Of a stretch of DNA of 64,000 nucleotides, positions 56,165-64,000 are shown piece after piece. Below the pieces are notes generated by a model. The model did not search any database. It had not been told where the DNA came from and saw nothing but the letters and a program-made list of their open reading frames with translations. The translations under genes and the position numbers were made by a program. Source of the DNA: CBDUEF01 sp018063485. GTDB taxonomy: Bacteria > Pseudomonadota > Alphaproteobacteria > Rhodobacterales > Rhodobacteraceae. The first letter of the stretch is position 1, and each line of letters opens with the position of its first letter. Location of the stretch: positions 10,113-74,112 of the forward strand of contig JBAOID010000001.1 in NCBI GenBank assembly GCA_037045435.1, written 5' to 3'.

Positions 56165-57388
56165 ATGGCTTTGCGATATATTCCTATTCAATTGAAGCAC
56201 GCGCGCACGCCGCGGATCCAGCATTTCGCGCTTTTGGCCGGGCTTGAAGCGGCGGTGCGGGCATCCTTGGTGTCGGCAATGCCCTTGGCCGTGCTTGATG
56301 CGATGGGGTCAACGCTAGGCTCGTCCAAGATTTACTTCTGGGTCGGGGTAATCAGCCTGCTTTGGGGGCTGATGGTGCCTTGGGCCAATCGCTTTGTGCC
56401 AAGGCGTTGGTTGTTTACCTTTGGCGCCTGCCTGTATCTTGTGGGCTCGACGCTGGCCCTGATGGGCACGACGACGACGGTAGCGCTGGCGCTGGCGTCT
56501 TATTCAATGGCGACAGCCACGACATTTGTTTGCTTCAACGCCTATGTTCTTGATTATGTTGAACGGTCTGACCTAGGGCAGATGCAAAGCACCCAGATGG
56601 TTTATGCGGCGGTGCCTTGGGCGATTGGCCCGGTCCTGGGTGTGTGGCTGCATGATACATGGAAGCCCGCGCCGTTTTTGATCACCGCCGCCTTTGCGGT
56701 GGCCCTGATCATCGCTTTCTGGATCTTGCGGCTGGGTAATGGCAAGCAGATCGCCAAGGCCAAGCGGTCCGCCGTCAACCCGCTTGCTTATCTGGGCCGG
56801 TTCTTTCAGCAAAAGCGCCTGATTGCGGGATGGATGTTTGCCGTTATCCGCTCAACCGGCTGGTGGGTTTATGTGGTCTATCTGCCGTATTTCTGCATCG
56901 AGCAGGGATTGGGTAACAAGGTGGGTGGCGTGGCATTGTCGATGTCGAATGCGCTGTTGTTCATCTCGCCCTTCATGCTGCGCGCAGTGCGCAGATCGTC
57001 GGTAAGAATTTCGGTGCGGGCGGCATTTCTTTTTTGTGGTTGCCTGTTCCTGGCCTCGGCCCTGCTGGCACCGCTGCCTTGGCTGGCGGTGATCGCCATG
57101 ATGGGAGCTTCGGTGTTTCTGGTATTGCTGGACGTAGTGGGCGGCCTGCCGTTCATGATGTCGGTCAAACCCTCCGAGCGCACCGAGATGTCGGCGGTCT
57201 ATTCAAGCTTTCGCGATGTATCGTCGATTCTGACACCTGGGGTTGCCTGGGCAGTGCTTGCGGTTGCGCCGACGGCTGCGATTTTTGCCGCCTGCGCGGG
57301 GGGAATGGCTGCCGCCTATGCCGTGGCCGGGCGGCTGCATCCGCGCTTGGGGGTGCCGCGGCCCTCACGCGGTGGGGATATGGACTGA
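56165..57388 (+). CDS. MFS-type transporter
   Basis: A 407-residue membrane protein with about 11 or 12 hydrophobic helices and the MFS layout of two six-helix halves around a basic loop (residues about 195-220, GNGKQIAKAKRSAVN). ATG 56165 is taken as start; ATG 56123 and GTG 56114 are in frame and possible. No specific MFS family signature is seen, so the substrate is unknown. It converges on the acyl-CoA dehydrogenase gene. Confidence 0.75.
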   Translation: MALRYIPIQLKHARTPRIQHFALLAGLEAAVRASLVSAMPLAVLDAMGSTLGSSKIYFWVGVISLLWGLMVPWANRFVPRRWLFTFGACLYLVGSTLALMGTTTTVALALASYSMATATTFVCFNAYVLDYVERSDLGQMQSTQMVYAAVPWAIGPVLGVWLHDTWKPAPFLITAAFAVALIIAFWILRLGNGKQIAKAKRSAVNPLAYLGRFFQQKRLIAGWMFAVIRSTGWWVYVVYLPYFCIEQGLGNKVGGVALSMSNALLFISPFMLRAVRRSSVRISVRAAFLFCGCLFLASALLAPLPWLAVIAMMGASVFLVLLDVVGGLPFMMSVKPSERTEMSAVYSSFRDVSSILTPGVAWAVLAVAPTAAIFAACAGGMAAAYAVAGRLHPRLGVPRPSRGGDMD

Positions 57389-57392
57389 CGGC

Positions 57393-58036
57393 TCAATCCA
57401 GCAAGCGCCGCGCGATCACCTGTGCTTGAAATCTCTGCCGCCCCTTCGAAGATATTCAGAAATCCGTGCATCGCACAGGATGCGGGAAATCTGATATTCC
57501 AGCGCAAAGCCGTTGCCGCCGTGGATTTGCAGCGCATTGTCCGCCGCCGCCCAAGCCACCCGCGCGCCGAGCAGTTTGGCCATCCCGGCCTCAAGATCAC
57601 AGCGCCTGTCATGGTCTTTTTGCCAGGCGGAATAATAGGTCAACTGCCGCGCGATCATGATTTCAACCGCCATCATCGCGAGTTTTCCCGCCACGCGCGG
57701 AAATTCGATCAGGGCTTTGCCGAATTGCTTGCGGTCCTCGGCATATTTCATCCCCAGTTCCAGCGCCGATTGCGCCACGCCCACCGCCCGCGCCGCGGTT
57801 TGGATGCGCGCAGATTCAAAGGTTTGCATCAACTGCTTGAAACCCTGACCCGGCACGCCGCCCAGCAGATTTTCGCCCTTTACCGCAAAACCGTCAAAGG
57901 CCAGCTCATATTCCTTCATCCCGCGATAGCCCAGAACCTCAATCTCGCCCCCGGTCATGCCCGGTGTCGGAAAAGGTTCGGCATCGGTTCCGGGTGTTTT
58001 TTCGGCCAGAAACATCGACAGGCCCCGGTATGGATG
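57393..58036 (-). CDS. Acyl-CoA dehydrogenase, C-terminal part; truncated at chimeric junction, two frameshifts
   Basis: About 214 codons of an FAD-dependent acyl-CoA dehydrogenase. LSMFLAEKTPGTD, GYRGMKEYELAFDGF and NLLGGVPGQGFKQLM belong to the middle and C-terminal domains; the catalytic-domain end has GNGFALEYQISRILCDAR. Extra A's (plus strand) at 57460-57462 and 57429-57431 shift the end. Corrected, it closes LNIFEGAAEIQAQVIARRLL with stop at 57393-57395. The 5' half is missing: alphaproteobacterial sequence stops within HPYRG at about 58029-58036, where AT-rich DNA begins. This is the junction, not a natural gene end. Confidence 0.88.
58029..58036. other. Chimeric junction, alphaproteobacterial to clostridial DNA
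   Basis: Left of here the minus strand reads an acyl-CoA dehydrogenase and the DNA is GC-rich. Right of here the plus strand reads the middle of a DctM permease and the DNA is AT-rich. Both genes are cut mid-frame. The shared string TATGGAT at 58029-58035 could belong to either and may be the joining microhomology. Confidence 0.85.
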
Positions 58037-58328
58037 CAACTCCAGCTATATTAATATTTACTCCAATATTCTTACCTATAGCTCAAAGCTTAGGTATGGA
58101 CTACAATACAATTTGGTATAATGCTAGTATTTAACTTATGTATAGGTACAATAACACCGCCAGTTGGAAATACTCTGTTTGTTGGTTGTAGAGTAGCTAA
58201 AACTAAGGTCGAAGGGGTTATAAAGAAGATATTACCATTCTACATAGCAATATTCGTCGTTCTTATGTTAGTTACATTTATACCTCAATTAAGTTTATTC
58301 CTTCCTAAAGCTTATGGGAGTTGCATGA
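58030..58328 (+). CDS. dctM: TRAP transporter large permease (DctM), C-terminal fragment, two frameshifts
   Basis: The last 100 or so residues of a TRAP-T large membrane subunit, which with a receptor and small subunit imports organic acids using the sodium gradient. MDATPAILIFTPIFLPIAQS, then FGIMLVFNLCIGTITPPVG is diagnostic. It is cut at the junction. One extra T at 58102 and one extra G at 58310 shift the frame; corrected, the protein ends FLPKLMGVA at the TGA 58326-58328. Codon use is AT-rich, unlike the genes to the left. Confidence 0.85.
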
Positions 58329-58341
58329 TCTAGAACTTATT

Positions 58342-58373
58342 AAAATAGACTCTAATGATAGAGTCTATTTTTT
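58342..58373 (+). terminator. Rho-independent terminator after dctM
   Basis: A perfect 12-bp stem, AAAATAGACTCT (58342-58353) and AGAGTCTATTTT (58360-58371), with a 6-base loop runs into further T's. Typical of low-GC Firmicutes. Confidence 0.85.
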
Positions 58374-58798
58374 ATGTACAAGAAAATTATTATATGAAAT
58401 TTTTTGTGGGTAACCTATAAATATAAATAATATCAATAACCTTAGAGACGTAAAAAATTATATTTTGAAATGCTTCGCCCATGCAGTGGCTCAAGCAACG
58501 GATATGAGCGAAGCGAATTTTTTATTAAATATTAAAGGTATATAGTAATTAATTTAACTTATTAATATATTTTATGTATACAAGAAACGAAAACTTTTTC
58601 GAAAATAAAAAGGAAAATGATTTCGAAGATAAATTTATATACTTATTTCATTAAAATTTTGATACGAATAAAACTTTAATAAACTAAAATTAAAAAAAAG
58701 TTAGTTTATATACTGTATGACTTCATCCAAAAAGTTGCTAATATATGTAAAATTAACAATAATATATTAGGAACATAAAACGAATGGAGGATATTGAG
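58374..58798. other. AT-rich intergenic region upstream of nhaA
   Basis: No gene is supported in about 425 bases. It contains the GC-richer hairpin at 58472-58514, listed separately, and the nhaA promoter and RBS region at its end. GGAGG at 58786-58790 precedes ATG 58799 by eight bases. Confidence 0.5.
58472..58514. repeat. GC-rich hairpin island in AT-rich intergenic DNA
   Basis: Perfect 7-bp arms GCTTCGC (58472-58478) and GCGAAGC (58508-58514) extend through CCAT/ATGA around a 21-base interior. It is much richer in GC than its surroundings and is followed by AATTTTTTATT. It may be a dispersed repeat or a structured RNA/terminator; copies elsewhere in the clostridial genome would decide. 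Confidence 0.5.
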
Positions 58799-60003
58799 AT
58801 GAAGTTAGAAGGAAAGGTTACAGGGAGAAGATTAAAGCAAGTTAATCCAGAAATATTAACAAGTATATTATTAGTAAGTGCTACAATATTAGCTTTAATA
58901 ATGTCAAATACAGGTTTAGAGAAGAATATCATTATGTATTTAATGATATTAAAATATTTGGTGAATTTAATTTACATCTACTAATAAATGATTTTTTAAT
59001 GGCAATATTTTTCTTAGTAGTAGGGTGTGAGATAAAATATGAAATATTACATGGTCATTTATCGAGTGTAAAAAAAGCTGCATTTCCAGTTATAGCAGCA
59101 TGTGGTGGAGTAGCATTACCAGCAATCATATTTCTAATGTCAAATTATAATACAAGATTTTCTAATGGTATAGGAATACCAATATCTACTGATATAGCTT
59201 TTGCAGTAGGAGTATTTATGGTATTAAAAAATAAATTAGATCCTAGTTTAAAAGTATTTTTACTATCTCTTGCAGTGGTTGATGATTTAATATCCATATT
59301 AGTTATAGGTATAGCATATTCTTCAGATATAAATTTAGTAGGAATAATAGGTGCTATAGGTGTAATGTGTATCTTGATTTATATGAACAAAATATTAAAA
59401 GTAAAAAAAGCAATGCCATATATGGTTGTAGGAATAGCACTTTGGTTTTTTGTTTATATAAGCAAGATACACTCAACAATAAGTGGTGTATTATTAGCAA
59501 TGTGTTTACCAGCAAATAGTGATAATAGTGATAAAAGTGTATTAGAGAATGTAAATGACAATTTATCACCATTATGCAATTATTTAATACTTCCGTTATT
59601 TGCATTTTCAAATACTGGAATAAATTTATCAGCAAACGTAAATTACTCGGAACTTAAAACACTTATAAAAGGTATAATGGGTGGTCTTATAATAGGAAAA
59701 CCACTTGGAATAATGCTGTTTAGTTATATAGGAGTAAAATTACACTTAATAGAAAAACCCAAAGATACTACATGGTCATCTCTTCTTCAAGTTGCAATAC
59801 TTGCAGGTATAGGATTTACAATGTCTATATTTGTTACAGAAATAGCATTTTCAGGGAATCAAGATATAATAGATGCAAGTAAGATATGCATATTAGTATC
59901 AGGAGTTTTATCATCAACGTTAACTTGCACAACAATATTTTTAAAACCGTATTTAAATAGAAGATATATAATATCTCACTTACCTTTTGGATTAGGTAAA
60001 TAA
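58799..60003 (+). CDS. nhaA: Na+/H+ antiporter NhaA, frameshifted
   Basis: About 400 residues once one extra A at 58925-58926 is removed (NTGLEK then YHYVFNDIKIFGEFNLH). GGAGG precedes the ATG. NhaA exports sodium in exchange for protons. The ion-binding Asp pair is in LAVVDDLISILVI, and STDIAFAVGVFMVL carries the conserved Asp of helix IV. About 11 or 12 helices. GIGFTMSIFVTEIAF near the C-terminus is also typical. AT-rich codon use. Confidence 0.88.
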
Positions 60004-60018
60004 TATTAAAAAGTATAG

Positions 60019-60058
60019 AGAGGTTATCAGAGAAGTATATAGATGAACCTCTTTTTTT
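60019..60058 (+). terminator. Rho-independent terminator after nhaA
   Basis: Arms AGAGGTT (60019-60025) and AACCTCT (60046-60052) with a 20-base loop, followed by a T-run to 60058. Confidence 0.7.
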
Positions 60059-60150
60059 ATTATAAAATTAATTAACATAGTCTAAATTATGGAAAATAAA
60101 ATATATATAGATTAGAATAGACCTAAATAAATTTAGAGTGGGGATGAAAA

Positions 60151-61323
60151 ATGAGCGAAGTTAAAAGACTAGGTGAAAAATATTTACAACATATGATTAA
60201 TTTAAGAGAAACAATACACATGTATCCAGAAGATGGTTTTAGTGAATTTACAACATCGAAAATAATAATCGAAGAACTAGAAAAACTAGGTATAAAAGTT
60301 CAAAAAATCTAGCTAAGACAGGCGTAGTTGGATTAATAGAAGGTAAATATCCAGGAAAAACAGTACTTCTTAGAGCTGATATGGATGCATTAAAGATACA
60401 AGAGCAGGCAGACGTAGAGTATAAATCAAAGATAGATGGAATGATGCATGCTTGTGGTCATGATGGTCATGTTGCAGGACTTTTAGGTGCAGCTATGATA
60501 CTTAATGAACTAAAAGATAACTTACATGGTAACGTAAAACTAGTATTTCAACCAGCAGAAGAAAAGAGACGGTGGTGCTCTTCCTATGATTGAAGAGGGA
60601 GTACTTGAAAATCCAAAAGTAGATGCAGCATTTGCAGCACACTTATGGGGATATTTAAACGAAGGAGAAGTACATTTAAAAGAAGGCCCTATGATGGCAT
60701 CACCAGACATATTTAATATAAAAGTTATAGGAAAAGGTGGGCATGGAGCAGTTCCTCAAGAATCAATAGACCCAATAGTTATAACTTGCCAAATTGTAAA
60801 TTCATTACAAACTATAGTAAGTAGGAAAATAAATCCGCTAGACCCAGTAGTTATAACTTGCGGAAGAATACAAGGTGGAGATTGTCATAATGTAATACCT
60901 AATGAAGTTGAGTTAGAAGGAACTATAAGAACATTTAATGAGGAAACTAGAAACTGGGTGCCAAAAGTTATGGAAGATTTAATAAGGGGGATAACAACCT
61001 CTCAAGGAGCAGCTTATGAATTTAAATATGAACCTAAGTATCCAGCATTAATAAATGATAAATATATGACTAGCTTTGCTAAAGAATCATTAAAAAAAGT
61101 AGTTGGAGAAGAAAATGTATTTGATTTAAAAGAACCTAATATGGGTGGAGAAGATTTTGCTTACTTTGCACAGAAAGTTCCATCAGCATTTATATTTGTT
61201 GGAATAGCGAATAATAAAAGTGAGCCAGTTATTCACCATAACCCATACTTTAAATGGGACAGCAAAAATGTAGGCATATTAGCTCAAGGCTTGTCTCAAA
61301 TAGCAATTGACTATTTAAAGTAA
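60151..61323 (+). CDS. M20 family amidohydrolase, two frameshifts
   Basis: About 390 residues, of the M20D / aminoacylase-like group that includes IAA-amino acid and aminobenzoyl-glutamate hydrolases. Motifs are LLRADMDALKI, MMHACGHDGHVAGLLGA (metal Cys/His), QPAEE, GKGGHGAVPQ (dimer domain) and GGEDFAYFAQ. Frame breaks: one A missing in the A-run 60302-60307 (VQK then NLAKTGVVGLIEG) and one extra A at 60562-60565 (QPAEE then RDGGALPMIEEG). It is followed 23 bases later by an AbgT-type transporter, so the pair probably imports and hydrolyses acyl-amino acids or dipeptide-like compounds. Confidence 0.88.
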
Positions 61324-61346
61324 TTTCTATTAGGGTGGCGATATAA

Positions 61347-62885
61347 TTGGGAAAAGTAAAAACAGAAAATAAAAAAGTTGGTTTATTAGATAGGGTATTA
61401 AATTCAGTAGAAAGAGTAGGAAATAAACTACCAGATCCCGTTACAATATTTTTTATATTATGTGGAGTAATATTTGTATTATCAGCAATTATATCAAGTC
61501 AAGATGTTAGTGCAATTCATCCATCAACTGGAGAGAAAATAATAGCTATAAACTTATTAACTAAAGAGCAACTTAAGATATTCTTAGGTAGCATAGTTTC
61601 AAATTTCCAATCATTTGCACCATTAGGACTTGTACTTGTTACAATGCTTGGTGCAGGAATAGCAGAAAAAACAGGTCTTATGGAAGTATTAATGAAACAA
61701 AGTTCCTAAAAAATTAGTTACTGGAACTATAATATTTGTTGGGATAGTAGCAAATGCAGCAGCTGATGCAGGGTTTATAGTGCTTCCACCGTTGGCTGCA
61801 CTTGTGTTTATAGGTATAGGAAGACATCCATTAATAGGTATGTTTGCAGGGTATGCAGGAGTTGCAGCAGGATTTTCTGCAAATATAATAGTTAGTATGA
61901 TAGATGTATTATTGGCAGGATTTACAGGTCAATCTGCACAAATGGTAGATCCAAATTATGTAGTAAATCCAGCAATGAATATGTATTTCTTAGCTGTATC
62001 TGCAGTAGTATTAACTATACTTGGGTCGATTGTAACTGAAAAATATGTAGCTCCTCGTTTTGGAAAATACGAAGGCTTAGCAGAGGATACATCAACATCA
62101 AAAGAAGTTACGCCACTTCAAGCTAAAGGTCTTAAATATGCACTATATTCATTATTATTAGTAGTAATTATAATAGTTGGGTTATCTATAGGTAATGATG
62201 CATTCTTAAGAGATAGCGAAACAGGATCATTACTTTCTAATAGTTCAACCTTAATGAAAGGTATAGTTCCGATAATAACAGCAGTATTTCTAGTTCCAGG
62301 ATTTGTATATGGTAAAGTTACTAAGAGTATAAAAAATGATAAAGACTTAGTTTCTATGATGGGTAGCTCTATGAGTGATATGGGAATGTATATAGTTTTA
62401 GCATTTGCAGCAGGACAATTTTTATACTTATTTAATGCAAGTAATTTGGGTACTATATTATCTATAAAAGGAGCGCAGTGGCTTCAAAATGCAGGTATGA
62501 CAGGTAAAGGGCTTATAGTAGCATTTGTATTATTTGCAGCATTTATAAATATATTTGTAGGAAGTGCATCTGCAAAATGGGCAATAATGGGACCTATATT
62601 TGTACCAATGTTTTTATTATTAGGATATGACCCAGCATTAACTCAAGTTGCTTATCGTATAGGGGACTCTATAACTAATCCATTAAGCCCACTTTTCCCA
62701 TACTTTCCAGTAATATTAGCATTTGCCTAAAAAATATGATAAAAATATAGGTATGGGTACTATAATAGCTAATATGCTTCCATACTCAAGTAGTTTTTGC
62801 TATTGCTTGGATAATACTTCTTTTAGCATTTATGATATTTAATATACCTCTAGGACCAGGAGGGGCAATATTGTATTCAATATAG
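61347..62885 (+). CDS. AbgT family transporter, three frameshifts
   Basis: About 510 residues, multi-pass. The start is TTG 61347 with AGGGTGG about nine bases upstream. AbgT family segments: DRVLNSVERVGNKLPDPVTI, then ATMLGAGIAEKTGL-type, DAGFIVLPPLAALVF, FVGSASAKWAIMGPIFVPM and GDSITNPLSPLFPYFPVI. Family members import p-aminobenzoyl-glutamate or export sulfonamides. Extra bases at 61699-61701, 62726-62727 and 62788-62789 split it; the corrected end is IPLGPGGAILYSI, stop 62883-62885. Probably one operon with the M20 gene. Confidence 0.86.
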
Positions 62886-62914
62886 AATGAGCTAAATATA
62901 TGTAATGAAATAAT

Positions 62915-62967
62915 AAATGCACTTAATTTAAGTTTATAAACCTTAAATTAAGTGCATTTGCTATTTT
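62915..62967 (+). terminator. Rho-independent terminator after the AbgT gene
   Basis: A perfect 18-bp stem, AAATGCACTTAATTTAAG (62915-62932) and its complement (62942-62959), with a 9-base loop, followed by a T-rich tail. Confidence 0.85.
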
Positions 62968-63196
62968 AATTTGATAATACATATATATTAATGTTAATTT
63001 TAATAGTTAAAGGGAAGATAATCTAATATATTTAAGAATAGTAGAAGATAGTTTTACTTTATTTTTATTTATAATTGATTTTAAATTAAACTCTAATAAG
63101 TTATTATGATTACAAAAGCAATTACTTATGTTTATAAACTAACATATGGGGTATAAAAATAAATAAAAGTATAATAATTTAAAGGAGATTAAAACA

Positions 63197-63397
63197 ATGA
63201 TAAGAGTATGCCCATATTGTTCAAATATAAATGTAGACAAGTTAAAAAAGACTATAGGAGAAGAAAATGTTAAAACTGGATGTATAGGTGCATGTAGATC
63301 ATTTTCTAAGGAAGGTGTAGGAAAAATAAATGGAGAACTTGTTATAAAGCAAACAGAAGATGAATTTTCAGAAGCTAAGGAAAAAATAACAAAATAA
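63197..63397 (+). CDS. Small Cys-rich protein (CPYC ... GCIGAC)
   Basis: A 66-residue protein with a strong AAGGAG about ten bases upstream of the ATG. RVCPYCSNINVDKLKK has a CxxC, and VKTGCIGACRSF a second Cys pair. The pattern suggests a small metal or redox protein like the DUF1450/YuzB group. Similar small proteins occur across Clostridia; function unknown. The 230 bases upstream contain no other gene. Confidence 0.7.
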   Translation: MIRVCPYCSNINVDKLKKTIGEENVKTGCIGACRSFSKEGVGKINGELVIKQTEDEFSEAKEKITK

Positions 63398-63513
63398 AAA
63401 GGGAATTTAACCAAAGTATTTAATTTCATATATAAAGGTGTGGTGAATAATTTGGTAAAAAGAGAAAATGAATTAAGAGATCAAGATGTTAACCATTTAA
63501 AAATGATACGTAT

Positions 63514-63545
63514 AAAAAGTAGTAGCAATTTTGCTACTACTTTTT
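63514..63545. terminator. Bidirectional terminator
   Basis: A 15-bp palindrome, AAAAAGTAGTAGCAA (63514-63528) and TTGCTACTACTTTTT (63531-63545), lies between the small plus-strand gene and the minus-strand 2'-5' RNA ligase-like gene. A-runs and T-runs on both sides allow termination in both directions. Confidence 0.75.
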
Positions 63546-64000
63546 TAATAGATATTCTTTATGAAGTACCCAAGTATTATTTTCCCATTTATATATACAA
63601 ATATTATCAAAGTTACAATTAAAATCACAAGGTATATAACTTACATAGTTTAATAAATCATTAAATATATTTTTTATTTTTTTTGAACTTATAGTAATAT
63701 GAAATATTTTATTTTTACCATCTAGTTTATCAAAGTTTATATAATCAATACTACTCATAGAATCTATTAGATTATCATGAAGAATTTTGCCTTCTTTACT
63801 CATAATTACTTTCATAAATATAACCCTATCATCAAAATGGTCATATCCTTTTATTTTATAAGGTGCAGAATAGTTTTCTTTACTAAATTTATCTAAGGTA
63901 TTTTCTAATTGTACTATATTATCGGTTTCAAATGGAGACTTGATAGTGAAATGTGCAGGAAGTTTAGATGATTTAGCATTAAATTTCTCGTACACTTCTT
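63537..64000 (-). CDS. 2'-5' RNA ligase-like (2H phosphoesterase) protein, 5' end outside window
   Basis: At least 153 residues; the frame is open to the window edge and a GTG at 63995 is probably internal. Two HxT motifs of the 2H superfamily are visible: AHFTIKSPFE near the N-terminus and FHITISSKK about 90 residues later. Such proteins are cyclic phosphodiesterases or RNA ligases. The stop lies in the terminator palindrome. Confidence 0.7.
   Translation of the reverse strand, partial: EVYEKFNAKSSKLPAHFTIKSPFETDNIVQLENTLDKFSKENYSAPYKIKGYDHFDDRVIFMKVIMSKEGKILHDNLIDSMSSIDYINFDKLDGKNKIFHITISSKKIKNIFNDLLNYVSYIPCDFNCNFDNICIYKWENNTWVLHKEYLLKK

Noticed and set aside
63440..63622. A 60-codon plus-strand frame after the small Cys-rich gene
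   Set aside because: It reads through the terminator palindrome and into the convergent gene. The first 30 codons (KRENELRDQDVNHLKMIRIK) could belong to a short real peptide, but the support is too thin.
58030..64000. A horizontally acquired low-GC island
   Set aside because: It has no att site, integrase or far border, it truncates a gene at its only visible edge, and its content is ordinary clostridial chromosome. A chimera explains it better.

Overview
The window is two unrelated genomes joined in one sequence. Bases 1 to about 58,030 are high-GC DNA of an alphaproteobacterium, most likely a Rhodobacteraceae (Rhodobacterales) member. The evidence is the flgK-flgL-flgI order, the rpoZ-rsh-DUF2062-pdxJ-acpS-lepB-rnc-era-DUF1491-recO block, the smc gene with a TTG start, and the deformylase / pseudo-deformylase / fmt trio. 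From about 58,030 to the end the DNA is AT-rich, with strong GGAGG-type ribosome sites and long A/T-stem terminators. Its proteins (DctM, NhaA, an M20 amidohydrolase, AbgT, a 2'-5' RNA ligase-like protein) look like those of Clostridia, probably a Peptostreptococcaceae relative. The seam falls inside two truncated genes that share only a short TATGGAT microhomology. I read it as an assembly or library chimera, not as gene transfer.

Layout of the alphaproteobacterial part: 0-2.7 kb, flagellar hook and P-ring genes. 3.1-10.3 kb, a plus-strand peptide ABC importer operon ending in an Xaa-Pro aminopeptidase. 10.4-16.8 kb, a second, convergent peptide-type ABC importer operon headed by an XRE-cupin regulator and a GAF protein, with a palindromic operator candidate upstream. 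17.5-22 kb, gpmI, an EnvC-like activator, ctpA and rppH. 22-28.2 kb, lrgAB, smc, a MOSC protein and cobD. 28.5-32.7 kb, a small conserved protein, patB, def, a catalytically dead deformylase paralogue, fmt and a small membrane protein. 32.8-44.1 kb, an accessory glycan cluster: two unknown proteins, a sulfatase carrying a C-terminal RTX calcium-binding domain, and six glycosyltransferase-like proteins of at least four families, one fused to a methyltransferase-like domain. 44.1-47.1 kb, minus-strand rnhA, ispH, a YqaA-like and a NYN/LabA-like gene. 47.3-56 kb, folK and the conserved rpoZ-to-recO housekeeping block. 56-58 kb, an MFS protein and a truncated acyl-CoA dehydrogenase.

The sequence has many single-base indels, nearly all insertions and often in short homopolymers. 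They break at least ten genes in the alphaproteobacterial part and occur about three times more densely in the clostridial part. The broken genes are otherwise intact on both sides of each shift, so these are most likely sequencing errors, and I annotate each gene across them. One defect differs in kind: an in-frame TAG in ctpA where a CAG is expected.

The most interesting biology is the 32.8-44.1 kb sulfatase-RTX plus glycosyltransferase cluster. The most important practical finding is the chimeric junction.
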